Below, piece by piece: positions 33,225 to 44,655 of a stretch of DNA of 64,000 nt. The stretch is from Artemia franciscana (Eukaryota > Arthropoda > Branchiopoda > Anostraca > Artemiidae), in assembly GCF_032884065.1 (NCBI RefSeq), contig NC_088873.1, positions 3,359,104 through 3,423,103 on the forward strand, written 5' to 3'. The translations under genes were made by a program, and so were the position numbers. The notes beneath the pieces were generated by a model. That model was not told where the DNA came from. It searched no databases and saw only the letters and a list, made by a program, of their open reading frames with translations. Positions within the stretch are counted from its first letter, which is position 1. Every line of letters begins with the position of its first letter.

Positions 33225-33247
33225 AGTGAACCATTTACAAATGTCAC
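33108..33247 (-). CDS. UBE3C: UBE3C exon 1 of the coding region (residues 1-39)
   Basis: The acceptor is '..attttatag' just above 33247 and the donor is GTAATT below 33108. The ATG at 33224-33222 is chosen because the following residues, MYLFEGKFCSEPEQDLSG, match the family start. The 23 nt before it are then 5' UTR, although the frame is open through them. The exon ends in phase 0 after ..HSQREQRK. The presence of an acceptor means that at least one non-coding exon and the promoter lie upstream, above 33.25 kb, where I could not locate them. Confidence 0.75.
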
Positions 33248-34950
33248 CTATAAAATATAATATTTTAGCAATAAACAGCCACGAATCTTAGGTCAAATCA
33301 AAGTGATCAGAATCTATAAGCATAAGTTTAGCCTTCAGGAGGTGGGGTTTATCAAAAGACATCCTAGGAAGGGAGCATGGAACAAATATGGAAATCTATG
33401 AGTTTTGGGCCAAATTTCTTCAATTTTTCAGGAGGGGAGTTTAATTCATTATCCTTGTTTTTTATATACCAAAGGGTATAATCTCACGTTTTCTCTCCTG
33501 AAAAAATGAGTTAATGTGTAGATTAATGCGCACCTTAACAATCTTAAGAGACATGGGACCCCAACATTATTGGGTTGAAAATAGCTCAGTACTTCTAGCT
33601 TAGAGTTAACCAGGCATAATTAAACATATCATTCCATGTTCCACAGCAAAATCACATCATTCATTCAGCAGCTCACTGCAATTTTAATTTTTTTTTTTTT
33701 TTTTTTTTTTTTAAAGTTATTTGAATTGAAGGTAGAAACAACTAACAAACAATATAAAACCTTATTTCAACTTCTGCAAATTACTGTTCTGTTTTGGCCA
33801 CGTTTTGGATGTTTAATAACATCAATTTTTTCCTATCTTCTCTTTGTTCAAATTATACCAGCAAACATGGCATGGAGGGGGTTTTCTTTCCCAAAAAAAT
33901 TATTCAAAAGATTCTTCTACAAAAACTGGGAAGTTTCAGCTGAAAATGCTCTTTGTTATGTTTTAACCCTCCTCATTGTTTTTTTTTTTTTCTATTCTGT
34001 TAATTTTCTTCTTTGACATGCCTATAAAAAGAAAAAGCATGGCAGAAAATTGTTGATTATACTCAGTAAGCCTGATTGGAGCACTTGTTTCCTACACTTG
34101 AAGGATCCTTGTCTCTGCACTCTATGGTGTCATTTACAACTTTAGTTTTATATCCCAGGGGTCCATAATAGAAACTGGGGCACCCTTGCCCAGGGCTGTA
34201 AATGCAGGCAGAGGAGGAAGAAGGCCCTTTAAATGTAAGCTCAGCAGGGCCCACTGGTTTGTTCATAGGTCCTATGAGTTACAATCCTTCTCTCAGTAAT
34301 GGGTTAAATTGCATGTAATACAGAACACCATCATGGGAGGATCCTCTAGAGGAAGACAACTACACCAGGACATAAGATCCAGATCTATGGACAATGTCCA
34401 CTGCAAAGGGTAGCCTCAACGCTGTTGGGGTACCCACAAGACTGGGGACTTTTGATTAGCTCTATTCCTACTTGAGGAGAGGTACTCTTCAAGGAAATTA
34501 TGGCCTATTAACTGACAAAGCATTTGCAGGGGATTCTGATTAATGGGTAATTCTTCTGAGCTTGGTCGGTTTTGAGGGGCATTTTAGGGCTGAAAACCCT
34601 CTTCCTAGCTAATTTATCCACTATGGGTTGCCTCCGTGATGTAGCATAACATTTAAAGACATGAATACAAAATGAGTTGGAGGTAATAGACTTGAGATTG
34701 TCTGTACAGGAATTCAAACCTTGTTAATAGAAGAGCATCACCAAGTGCTGAAAACCATGTTGTGACCAAGATGGGCCAAGAATTGTACAGAGCCTCCATT
34801 CATACTGAAGGTATCAGGGACTTTTTGCTGCAAGTTCTTGGCCAGCTTAAGCAATTCAATGTAGACGTGAGGAAATGTGTTGGTCATTGTCCTGTGCTGG
34901 TATCTGGGACCATTGCTTTTCCTAAGGCCAATGTAATTTCAATGATTTCA
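33248..34950. other. Upstream of UBE3C coding exon 1; no gene recognised
   Basis: The tract contains a 25-nt T run (33688-33712). The 5' untranslated exon and promoter of UBE3C must lie here or further right, but I cannot point to them. 34.3-34.95 kb may be the 5' UTR of the following LINE fragment. Confidence 0.35.
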
Positions 34951-34954
34951 AGAA

Positions 34955-35690
34955 TGTAAAAATCACAACTTGGGATGTTACAACATTAAAAAATAACTAT
35001 TGTATCAAAATTTTGACTAGCAAATTTAAACAATTCAAACTGGACTTATTAGGGGTTTCAGAAGCTCATATCCAAGGGTAGGAAGCATGAAATTAGGTGA
35101 TATAGAATTTATTTATTCAGGCAGGAAGGATGGGGTGCATAGACAGGGAATAGGACTCATGATGAATAGGGAAGCTGCTAAGTCTTGTTTCGGCTGGAAG
35201 GGTATTATAAATGGAATAATAATTGCTCATTGTATGACTAAAAAGTGGAGGGCATCAGTTATAGTGGTATATGCTCCTGCAGAACCAACTAATGGAGATA
35301 CTAGTGACTTGGATGAATTTTACTTACAATTACAGGAACAAATAGACAGAGCCCTGGGTAGAACTATGGTGTTTTTATTAAGAGATTTTAATGCCCAGGT
35401 CAGTAGAAGTAGGGATAGGGGGTATCCTAGCCTAGGTAGATTTGGTGTAGGAAAAGACAACAGTAATGACTACAACCTTCTGTAATTTTGTAGGTATAAC
35501 AATCTAGTTATAACCAAAGACAATATGGCCCATAAGTTAACATCATATTCACATGATGGTTAAGGTTAGACAACTGATCTTATTGATTATGTTGTTTTAA
35601 ACTAGAGACTGGGAGGATCAATACAAGATACCAGAATATAAAGGAATGCTGTTATGGATGTTAATCAATAAATCAATGTCTATCAAGGCT
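34955..35690 (+). pseudogene. LINE endonuclease-domain fragment
   Basis: It opens with KITTWDVTTLKNNYCIKILT.. ..LDLLGVSEAHIQG, then after a one-base deletion near 35078 reads SMKLGDIEFIYSGRKDG, GIGLMMNREAAKSC, ASVIVVYAPAEP, and MVFLLRDFNAQVSRSRD. These are apurinic-type endonuclease blocks (Trp/Asn start, ..E.H.., VYAP, GDFNA with Arg replacing Gly). Downstream a decayed TTDLIDYVVLN and IQDTRI follow. RT is absent. It is the 5' part of the same LINE type whose 3' parts occur at 10.8, 15.6 and 29.3 kb. Confidence 0.8.
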
Positions 35691-36179
35691 CTCATTTCCT
35701 GCCTTGGTACACCATACAATCTAGGTTTAGGGTACTAAACCAGTAGATTGACTGTTGGAACAATGTTCTGTTCTTTAATCAGCAAGAAACTACAAAATAA
35801 CTGACCCAGATTTGATTACAAAATAACTGACCCAGATTTGATTTATACACTATATTAAAAGCTCTGTCACTGCTTGTCTTTATACACTTTCAGATGCATG
35901 CTCAAAGCAGCATTGCTAATACATGAAAGCACTTTTCAGACACTCATGTCAATGAGCATGCATGCAACATGCCAAAACAGTTTAATGGCACAAAATTTTA
36001 TTAGCATGTTCCAACACATCAACCAAAAAACTGACATGGAAAACAGCCAGTGTTCTAACAGAGATCAGACTGGGTCTTTTACATTTAAACCTTCAGTTAC
36101 TTGTACTGAGACAAAATGTCAAATAGTAAAATAAAAACATTCAAACCTTCAGATACTTTATTTAAAACATGTAAATTCT

Positions 36180-37370
36180 AAATATCAACAAGATCCAAGA
36201 GCTCATATGGCACTTGTGACAAGGTCAGAATAGCCAAAAGCCTTCAGCCCTCCCCCAGATGGTCAAATTGGGAAAAAGACTGTTATCAGATCAATTTGTA
36301 CAGGTCACTGACATGCCTACCAATTTTTATTGTCCTTGCACATCCAGAAGCACTAAACTTGCCAAAGCACTGGACCCCTCCCCAACTCCCCCAAAGAAAG
36401 CAGATTCAGTCCAGTTATGTCAATCATGTGTCTATAGCTTGTGCTTATTCTTACACTCACCAAAGCACTAGAAATCCCCCCAACTCCCTCAAAGAGATTG
36501 GATCTGGTCTGGTTATGACAAAAATGTATCTAGAACTTGTGCTTATTTTCCCCATCAAGATCCAGCATTTTCCAAAAATTCTGGTTTCCAGTATTTCCAT
36601 TTCTCCCCTGAAAATGGAGCATCTGAGACATGATATCTTTCTATACATCAAGTTTCATTAAGATCCAATTACCCATTCATGAGATAAACATAACTCATTT
36701 TTCACAATTTTCCCTCCCTCTAGCCCCCCCCCCCCAAATGGTCAAATCAAGGAAATGACTGTTATCAATTCAATTTGTACAGGTCCCTGACACACCTACC
36801 AATTTCCATTGTCCTAGCATGTCCAGAAGCACCAAACTTGCTAAAGCACTGAAAATACCCCTCCCCAAAGAGAGCAGATCTAGTCCAGTTATGTCAATCA
36901 TGTATCTAGCACTTGTGCTTATTTTTCCTACAAAGTTTTATTTCAATCCCTCTAGTCTAAGCATTTTTCAAGATTTCTGGTTTCACTCTCCAACTCCCCC
37001 CAATGTCAATGAATCCAGTTGGGATTGATAATAAGAGTTCTGAGAGACAAGGTTCTTCTAAATATCAAATTTCAATAAGATCCAAAAACCTGTTTGTAAG
37101 CTAAAAATACCTCATTTTTTCTAATTTTTACAAATTCACCATCCTTCCACTTCCCTCCCAAATGGCTGAATTTGGGAAGTGACTATTTCTAATTTAATCT
37201 GGTCTGATCCCTGATATGCCTGCCAACTTTCATTGTCTTAGTTTATCCGGAAGTGCCTGCCAACTTTCATTGTCTTAGTTTATCCGGAAGTGCCTGAACT
37301 GGAAAAACCAGGACCAACAGACAGACAGAAATTGCAATTGCTATATGTCACTTGGTAAATACCAAGTGTC
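36180..37370 (+). mobile_element. Family B element, copy 2 (CpG-depleted)
   Basis: It follows copy 1 from 'agagctcatatggcacttgtgac' style sequence to 'gctatatgtcacttggtaa' plus the palindrome 'cacttggta/taccaagtg' at about 37348-37367. It has fewer internal units, and a 37-bp tandem duplication lies at about 37217-37290. Nearly every CpG of copy 1 is TG or CA here. Only about two CpGs remain, both in 'atccggaag'. Confidence 0.7.
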
Positions 37371-37599
37371 ATACAAAGTTGCAAATATCAAAAGGCAACA
37401 GTATTAACTAATCAAACAGAACTTCTACTATTCCAAACATGTCTGGCAGTGAAACTTTATTCCTTTTGATTTTAGGAACTCATCTAGCTCTTTTGATGAT
37501 CTGGTGTAATTGGTTGAAAGATCTTCAAGGATACAAGGCTGATGCACATGCTCCTCACACCTATCACAAGTAATCCAAAAGCACCCAAACCAGATGCTG

Positions 37600-37790
37600 T
37601 GGTTTTCATTGATGTTTTATTTTTGATTCCTTGACTTTTAGGGGATGTTCCTCCTGTTTCAAAAAAAAGATAAATTTTCTCAGACTTGTAAGTTTTGATA
37701 AGAAACATAACAAATTTTATATACTTGGAATCAGCACAATAAGCTGAATCCTTCTGTACATCTACTGATATCAAAGTTACACAAGGAGCT
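37600..37790 (-). repeat. Old, CpG-decayed family A fragment
   Basis: 'gacttttaggggatgtt.ctcct', 'aaattttctcag.cttgtaa', 'atat.cttggaatcagca' and 'ttctg.a.atct.ctgatatcaaa' follow the 3' part of family A copies 2-4 in order, at lower identity. Confidence 0.55.
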
Positions 37791-39218
37791 GAAAATGGAG
37801 AAAGTTTACAGTAGACTCAAACTTTAACAAATAAATCATGCTCTTAGCAAGTTTTCTATATTGCAGTGCAAACTGAAAGCATGACTGACTGGTTCACTTT
37901 TCTTAGGATGATGGTAGGCAACTATAATGTTTTGAAACGAACAGAAGACAAGATCTTGACCAAAGTAAGACAAGAGAGGAACTCCCTAAAACAAACTGAG
38001 AATTCATTAAAAGAAAAAGCTGTCCAAGGTCCTCTGAATATAGGCCTTTATGAACTCAATTTATATTTTGCTAAGGCTTGAAAATTACACCTAGTATATT
38101 CCATGTTCTACTTGACTAGCAATACCATAATTTAATAAACCCATTATCCTACTTCTAATTTCTGGAACTATAAACACCATAAAAATGATTTGACCCAAAT
38201 CCCAATAGACTAAGGTTAGATATCACCTTTATGTCAAAGAATTCAATTCAAAAGTTTACAGAATAGTGTGTAGGCCTGGTTCAACAGAACAATTTAATCT
38301 CATGATTTACAGAAGTTGAAGGAAGATGGGTACAGAAGTTGAAAGAAGCGTAAGAAAGATATCCATTTTAACATTAAATATAAAGTTGACAAAATAGCAA
38401 TCTTATATGAAATTTGCCAACATCTATCTTAGACCTTGTTTACTGTACACTACTGTTGCTTCTAGTTACTCATTGCTGGCAATTTTAGTAAAAGCCAAGC
38501 CTCAGACTTAATGCTTTGTTTGTTTAATGTTTTCACATTGTTTACTTATATACTGATTGTAATGATTTAATTATGTAATAATTTTGAAATTAGCTGTGTA
38601 ATGTCTGCTAATTAGTAACTTTTCTTCACTGGCTCTTGAAAAAAAAAAAATATATTATTGACAACTTAGGCATGGAACAGGCCATCTTTACTTTTTAACT
38701 GGTTGGTATACCTCCCCCTTATCAGCTTGAATAGCATACATTTTTATTTTGCTGATAAAATCAATAGCAAAACATTACTAGTGCTAATAAAAAATTCACA
38801 AATGTCAAAAAGTTTTTTTTAATGTGAAAGATTGCTGAAACTGTAAAACAGGTTGGATAGTTGAAAACAATAAAATTTGAGGAAGAGCCTCAGCATTATT
38901 GGTAGCCTACTCCATTTTTCATATTTTGAATCAAACAAAACTAGCCTACATAGTATTTTCTTTTATTTGTTTTACAAACTGTATGGCCACAATTCAAGTA
39001 AAAATGCTCCAAACCATCTTTATGACATGGTTGTCCATCCAATTTTCTGTTTAGATTTTTTTTAAATGACCAGATTGGGAAACAGATTTGCTGTGACCTG
39101 AAAAGCAACACTATCCTGTTGTTTTATTGAGAGGTTTGTTGTTTATTGTGAAAAAACTGACTATTTAAAAAGTGCACAAGGCTTATCTCATAGAACTGAA
39201 GAAAATATCATCTAATTA
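37791..39218. other. CpG-poor, AT-rich sequence; no gene recognised
   Basis: I see no domains. The tract is remarkable only for its near absence of CG dinucleotides. Confidence 0.4.
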
Positions 39219-39226
39219 CTAACAAT

Positions 39227-39857
39227 GGTAAAATTCTAGTTGATTGACTTCTTGCTATCTCAGAAAGGGGTTAGGCTAGGAAAATGAAACTTTCAGGGAT
39301 GGGTCTACAGGCTAAAGTATATCCTAGGAAGGTATTTTGAAGTACCTACCTCTACTCCTTCTCTCTCTAGAGGGCCCTGACCTTTGATGACCTTTAAAAA
39401 TATGTGTGTTATAAAAGTGAAACCTTGCAAAACAGATCTCCTGCTTGAATGAAGTACAGCAAAATTGTTTTAAGCTTCATAATTTTGTACAATCCAATTC
39501 TAATTTATAAGGTTTTAAAGATATGCAAATACATTTCCTAAATTTTGAAAAAAAAATTGATATGGCTCAGAATTCTACTCAAATAACAGGAATTGGATTT
39601 TCAGAACTAAAGGCAGAGAAAAAGCAACTGGTAACTGAAAATTAAGTTAAAATGTTATTTTGTCAAAATTTCAATAGGTACAGACCTGTCATGTAGGCAA
39701 ATGTCAGACCTCTCTAGAGGGATAAGGAGTGAAGGTATGTACTTTAAAATACCTTCCTGAGATATACTTTAGCCTGTAGACCCATACCTGAAAGTTTCAT
39801 TTTCCTAACCTAACCATTTTCTGAGATAGCAAGAAATCACTCAACTAGATTTTTACC
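39227..39857 (+). mobile_element. Family C TIR element, copy 1 (631 bp)
   Basis: It begins GGTAAAATTCTAG and ends with the inverted complement ..TTTTTACC. Terminal inverted repeats extend about 155 bp and include 'gctatctcagaaa', 'aaatgaaactttcagg' and 'gggtctacaggctaaagtat'. Flanks 'ctaacaat' / 'ataacaat' are an 8-bp target duplication matching at 7 positions. The ~320-bp core has no coding capacity. 8-bp duplications with long TIRs occur in hAT, P, Merlin and MULE-like elements; the terminal GGTAAAA does not let me choose. Confidence 0.85.
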
Positions 39858-39931
39858 ATAACAATAGCCTAATTAAATGACTTTAAAAAAAATGAAAATC
39901 TTTGCAAATATGCTAGATTGGTAAAAGTTAG

Positions 39932-40565
39932 GGTAAAATTCTAGTTAATTGACTTCTTGTTATCTCGGAAAGGGTTTAGGTTAGAAAAATGAAACTTTCA
40001 GGGATGGGTCTACAGGCTACACTATGTCCTGGGAAGGTATTTTAAAGTACCCATCTCCACTCCTTCTCCTTCTAGAGGGCCCTGAAATTTGCCCACATAA
40101 CAGATGTATACCTATTGAAATTTTGACAAAACAACATTTTACCTTAATTTTCAATTACTAGTTGCTTTTTCTCTGCCTTTAGTTCTGAAAACAAAATTCC
40201 TATTATTTGAGTAGAATTTTAAGCCATATCAATGTTTTTTTTTCAAAATTTAGGAAATGTATTTGCATATCTTTAAAACCTCATAAAATGAAATTGAGCA
40301 AAGTTATGAAGCTGAAAACAATTTTGTTATACTTCAATTAAGCAGAAGATCTATTTTGCAAGGTTTCACTTTTATAACACACATAGGCTATTTTTAAAGG
40401 TCATCAAAGGTCAGGGCCCTCTAGAGGGAGAAGGAGTGGAGGTAGTTGCTTCAAAATACCTTCCTGGGACATACTTTAGTCTGTAGATTCAAACCCTGAA
40501 AGTTTCATTTTCTTGACCTAAACCCTTTCCGAGATAGCAAGAAGTCAATTAACTAGAATTTTACC
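39932..40565 (-). mobile_element. Family C TIR element, copy 2 (634 bp, opposite orientation)
   Basis: It has the same ends and length as copy 1 but an inverted core. The flanking 8-bp duplication 'aaagttag' is perfect (39924-39931 and 40566-40573). It stands 74 bp from copy 1, so the pair makes a 1.3-kb inverted arrangement. Confidence 0.88.
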
Positions 40566-40573
40566 AAAGTTAG

Positions 40574-41439
40574 GCTGTCAACAGCTGGATCAGACTAAGC
40601 TAGAAATTGTCCAGATCAGAACAAGCTAGAAGAAAGAAAAGGGTGGAAAACTGTCATTTTAAAGTAAAACCAGTGAGGTTGAAGTCTTCCTTAACTTCTT
40701 CGGGGGGGGTGCTGCTTTTTTGATTAGGTGTTGGTAACTGGTTTAGCATCCTACTAAAATCTTCACCACCCAAACAGGCATGGCCTGGTGTAAATTTTAG
40801 CCTGTCAGCTTTGCAATATAACTTAGCTTGGTTTCCTAGAGTGTATAATAGTTAAATAGCTCAATTAAAGAAAATATACCAATGCTTTTCAACAGGGGAA
40901 GTAATGAAGCTAAAGCAATAAATCTTCAAATCATCCCGGCGATATTAGCCTAGTAACGCTATTTCTTCTTAGAAGGAATGCATTGAAGAATCCCATCATT
41001 GCCGCGCCTTCGAGATCGTAAAGTGGTTCCAGGCGAATGCAAAGCGGTGTTTTTTAAACCTTTGTTTTGTCTTTCTGCAAGCCATTCAAATTATCCCTTA
41101 AGCATTTTCAGACATTGTCTTTATAAAAAAAATGTGCTTAAAGTCCATTGCCTTGTGTTTTTGTTAGCTAGTCACATTATGCCCTAAGCAATTTTAGATA
41201 GTTTTTGATGAGAAGTGTTTCCATACCATTGTTTGTGTTTTCCCTTGTCAACCCTTCGCCATACTCCATTGCAGTTTAGGGCCCATGGCTGGTCCATGGC
41301 ATCCCCCACCATCTATTATCACTCATTAAGTATTTTCAGACATTTTCCTTATAACTCCTAAAAAAAAAATTTCGTGAGTAATGCTAAAAAAAACTTTTTG
41401 ATTGCACTGAAACAAATAAAAAAATTATAGAATATATTT
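40574..41439. other. Degenerate short tandem blocks upstream of a LINE; no gene
   Basis: 'taagcattttcagacattgtctttat', 'taagcaattttagatagtttttgat' and 'taagtattttcagacattttccttat' style blocks recur at about 41100, 41188 and 41335. They may belong to an older LINE 5' region. Confidence 0.4.
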
Positions 41440-43958
41440 AGGACCATTTAAATGTAAACAATTCAAGTAAGGTGAAACATTAGTTAACAGTGTAGCACTA
41501 TTAAACATTACTAAGAGTCACCTTTACCCAAAGGTTATTCAAGTCCCTAATTTATCCGAGTATGATGAAATCCTCTGGCTAAGTGTTAGACCAAAAGTAC
41601 TCCCTCGTCCATATTGCAATAGCTGTTTTCTATTATTCCCCAAATCAAAATATCGAGTCAAAACGTAATTTTGTCCAGCAATTACAGGCAAGTGCTGATT
41701 TTGTTATTTCTAAGTACCCCAATGCTGGTCTTTTTTTAGTTGGCGATGCCAACGACCTTAAAATGGATTCCTTTTGTGCTTCACTTAAAGTAAAGCAAAT
41801 TGTTAAAACACCGACGACTCGGGGAAATACCTCTCTTGATGTTATTTTAACTAATATGTATAATTTTTACAGCCCTCCCTCAACTTTGCCCCCATTAGGT
41901 GGGAGTTATCATTTTTCCATTCTTTTGTCCCCCTCCTCAACTTTTAAGCATACTTTCTCAAAGACTTATAGCACTTACCGCCCCCTTCAAAATTCTGGTC
42001 TTCTTTCTTTTGGTATGTGGCTGAGTACTGAAGATTGGTCCGACATTTATAGTTTACAAAACCTTGATGAGAAAACAGCCACGTTTCATAAAAAGCTAAT
42101 TAATAAATATCAAATTTGTTTCCCTGAAAAAAGGTTTAAAATGTGCTCAAGTGACAAACCCTTTATTAATCAAACAATAAAAACACTAATTAGAACCAAA
42201 TTGAAGCTGTTTAAGAATGGTAAACTCGATCAAGCCAATATATTAAGAAAATCAATTAAAAGAGAAATTCGTAAATTGGCACGATCATACTACAAAAGTA
42301 AGATTGAAGAATTGTTCACTAATAAGCCAAAAAACTGGTATTCCGAGGTTAAAAAGCTATGTGTCAGGAGTCTTGACCAGCTTAATTTCAACTTACCAGA
42401 GCCCCCTGATGTTACTGCAAATAATCTAAATAAATTTCTTGCTTCCATTGTCCAGAGCCTTCCAGCATTGCCAATCCAATTATCAACAGGAGCCCCATCC
42501 CCCTTTTTCCCGACTGTTTCCCCGTCTGAGATTGAAAGAAGAATTGATAAACTAAGAAAGACAAGTGTTTGTCCTTTGGATATCCCGTTTCCCCTTATTA
42601 GAGCCTTCGGTGACTTCCTGTCTAAGCCCTTGTCTGTCCTGTTTAACGAAATTACTAAGTCTGGGCAAATTCCAACAATTTGGAAACAGGGTTTTATTAC
42701 CCCTTTGAAAAAGAAAAATGGGAAGCCTGGCTTTGATGGTGTTCGGCCTATTACGCTTACTCCTATTTTTTCAAAATTGTATGAAGGATTCCTTGCAGAT
42801 TTGCTAAAGGAAAAAATCCTACCTCTTACTGACCTTAAACAATTTGGAAACCTAAAATCAACTTCTACTTCCCACTACCTCGTTTCTCTTATTGACCACA
42901 TCGGGAAAATCCTCGAAAAACCTAATTCCTGGCTAAACTTAATTTCTATTGACCTTCAGAAAGCCTTTGACCTTGTTAACCACAATATTTTAATTGAGAA
43001 ACTAGAAAGCGAGTTCAATATTGATCCCTTACTGGTAAAATTGGTTGCCTCATTTTTAACAAATAGATCACAGGTGGTTAAATACCAGAACCATTACTCA
43101 AATCCTCTCCCTATCTACAATGGCATACCCCAAGGAACTCTCCTAGGCCACCTCCTTTTTTCAGTCATGGTTAACAGCCTTGCGAAGGAAGTTCCTGACC
43201 GTTGAAAATTTGTTGATGACCTAACGATTGTTGAAAGTTGCTTCAGAAATTTAATAAGCGACCCTATGAGTATTCTCAATGAAATTGGAAGTGAGGCTTT
43301 GGACCTAGATATGACCGTAAACCCCTCTAAGTCCATGATAATGCCGATTTGTTTCCTCAAATCCTCGCCCTGTTTTCTTAATCCTATCCCTCCTGAAATT
43401 TATGCATCCTCGGTTAAATTACTTGGAGTCACAATTTCGTCAAATTTAAAGTGGGATATCCACGTTAAAGATATCATCCATAAAGCTAATGCGTCTATCG
43501 CCCTCCTTAAGCTCCTAAATAAATATAGCGTCCCCCCTTCTCACTCCTTAAGGTTGTACACGTCGTTTGTCCGTCTGCATCTTGAATATGCTTGTCCAGT
43601 TTGGCACCCTGGCATCTCCCGTGAAGAATCAGACAAAATTGAGTCAATACAAAAAAGAGCCTTGCGAATAATTTTCAAAGAAGGCAAGGTGCCTTACTCT
43701 CTGCTCCTAAAAAAAGCAAGTTTGGAAACCCTTGAGCGAAGGAGGTCGTCGTTGTGCCTCCGTTTTTCAAAAAATGCAATAACGAACCCTCGGACGGCAA
43801 GTATTTTCCCCAAACGTCACTCACCATCCAGATTACGACAGCCTCGAGCTGTTTCTGAGCCCATCCCAGTTTTGTCCCCCATTCGTTGCGTTACCTCCAG
43901 ATATAAAAAAACCTTTGTCCCCTTCATCACAGAAAAAATAAATAAAATAGCCAACTAG
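41440..43958 (+). pseudogene. L2/CR1-like LINE ORF2 (endonuclease + RT), one in-frame TGA
   Basis: The frame from 41583 to 43958 is 792 codons interrupted once, by TGA at 43204, where ..PDR is followed in the same frame by KFVDDLTIVE (RT motif C; Tyr-Ala replaced by Phe-Val, both Asp kept). Earlier parts are the endonuclease C-half (GDANDLKMDSF, RGNTSLDVILTNM), RT GFDGVRPITLTPIFSKLYE, motif A LQKAFDLVNH, and motif B GIPQGTLLGHLLF (Pro replaced by His). After the TGA come KLLGVTISSNLKWDIHV, LEYACPVWHPGI and SIQKRALRIIF. Upstream, 41460-41615 encodes more endonuclease (SEYDEILWLSVRPKVLPRPY) in another frame, so a frameshift lies near 41615. The 5' end is truncated. It is inactive but young. Confidence 0.85.
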
Positions 43959-44350
43959 TTTCGCCTCCCCCCGTTTTTTTTCTCTTTCATGTGAGGTGCT
44001 TTAGGTCGTTGTTCGTTTGATTCGTTTGTTCCCACCGATTGTTTATATGTTCTCTTTTAAACCTTTTCAACGCTAATTTTATCTCACCCTTTTAGTTTTG
44101 TTTTATGACTTACCTTTTCAACTTTCTGACATATTGCCGTTTAATTTTTTCTTTTTTTGACAAATGAATGGCTTTGCCTTTCTGATTTAGTTGTTTTTGA
44201 CATTGTTTAACCAGTTTTTTAGTTGTTGTGCTATTTTTATGATGTGTTTTTATTTTTATGGTTTTATGACTCTGGAATGCGAATTCCGCAATGCGTCCCT
44301 CGGGGCTTGTGATAGTTATTTTTTGAAATTAAATATCTTATCTTATCTAA
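43959..44350 (+). mobile_element. 3' UTR and tail of the L2/CR1-like LINE
   Basis: The T-rich 3' UTR ends with 'gcgaattccgcaatg', 'cggggcttgtgatag' and a 'atcttatcttatct' microsatellite tail, as LINEs of this group end in short repeats rather than poly-A. Confidence 0.75.
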
Positions 44351-44384
44351 GAACATTAATCCCTCACATAGTTGAAATTTTAAA

Positions 44385-44655
44385 TTAATACCCCTCCCCC
44401 CCCTTTTTTTTTTTCTCACTCCACTCTTATCTTATAGTTTGAGTGTTTATTTTGCAATTGTAAACTTTGTAATTCTTGCTAGCTACATTTTTTTTAAATT
44501 TGTTTTCCCTGTTTTAACTTTACGAGTTTTTATCGTTTGACTTTTTATTGATTGCAATTTATGATGTTGTACTGACGCTGAAGTGCGAATTCGGCCCTTT
44601 TGGGCTTGTGATAGTCGCTTTGTTGAAATAAATATTATCTTATCTTCTTATCTTA
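44385..44655 (+). mobile_element. Second, 5'-truncated LINE 3' end in tandem
   Basis: It again shows a C run, a T-rich segment, 'gcgaattcggccc', 'tgggcttgtgatag', 'gaaataaatatt' and 'atcttatcttcttatctt'. It is a separate insertion of a related LINE cut to its last ~270 bp, directly downstream of the first. Confidence 0.75.

Noticed and set aside
40999..41187. 62-codon frame as UBE3C 5' exon or another gene
   Set aside because: It has no domain, overlaps degenerate tandem blocks, and no donor matches the phase or distance.
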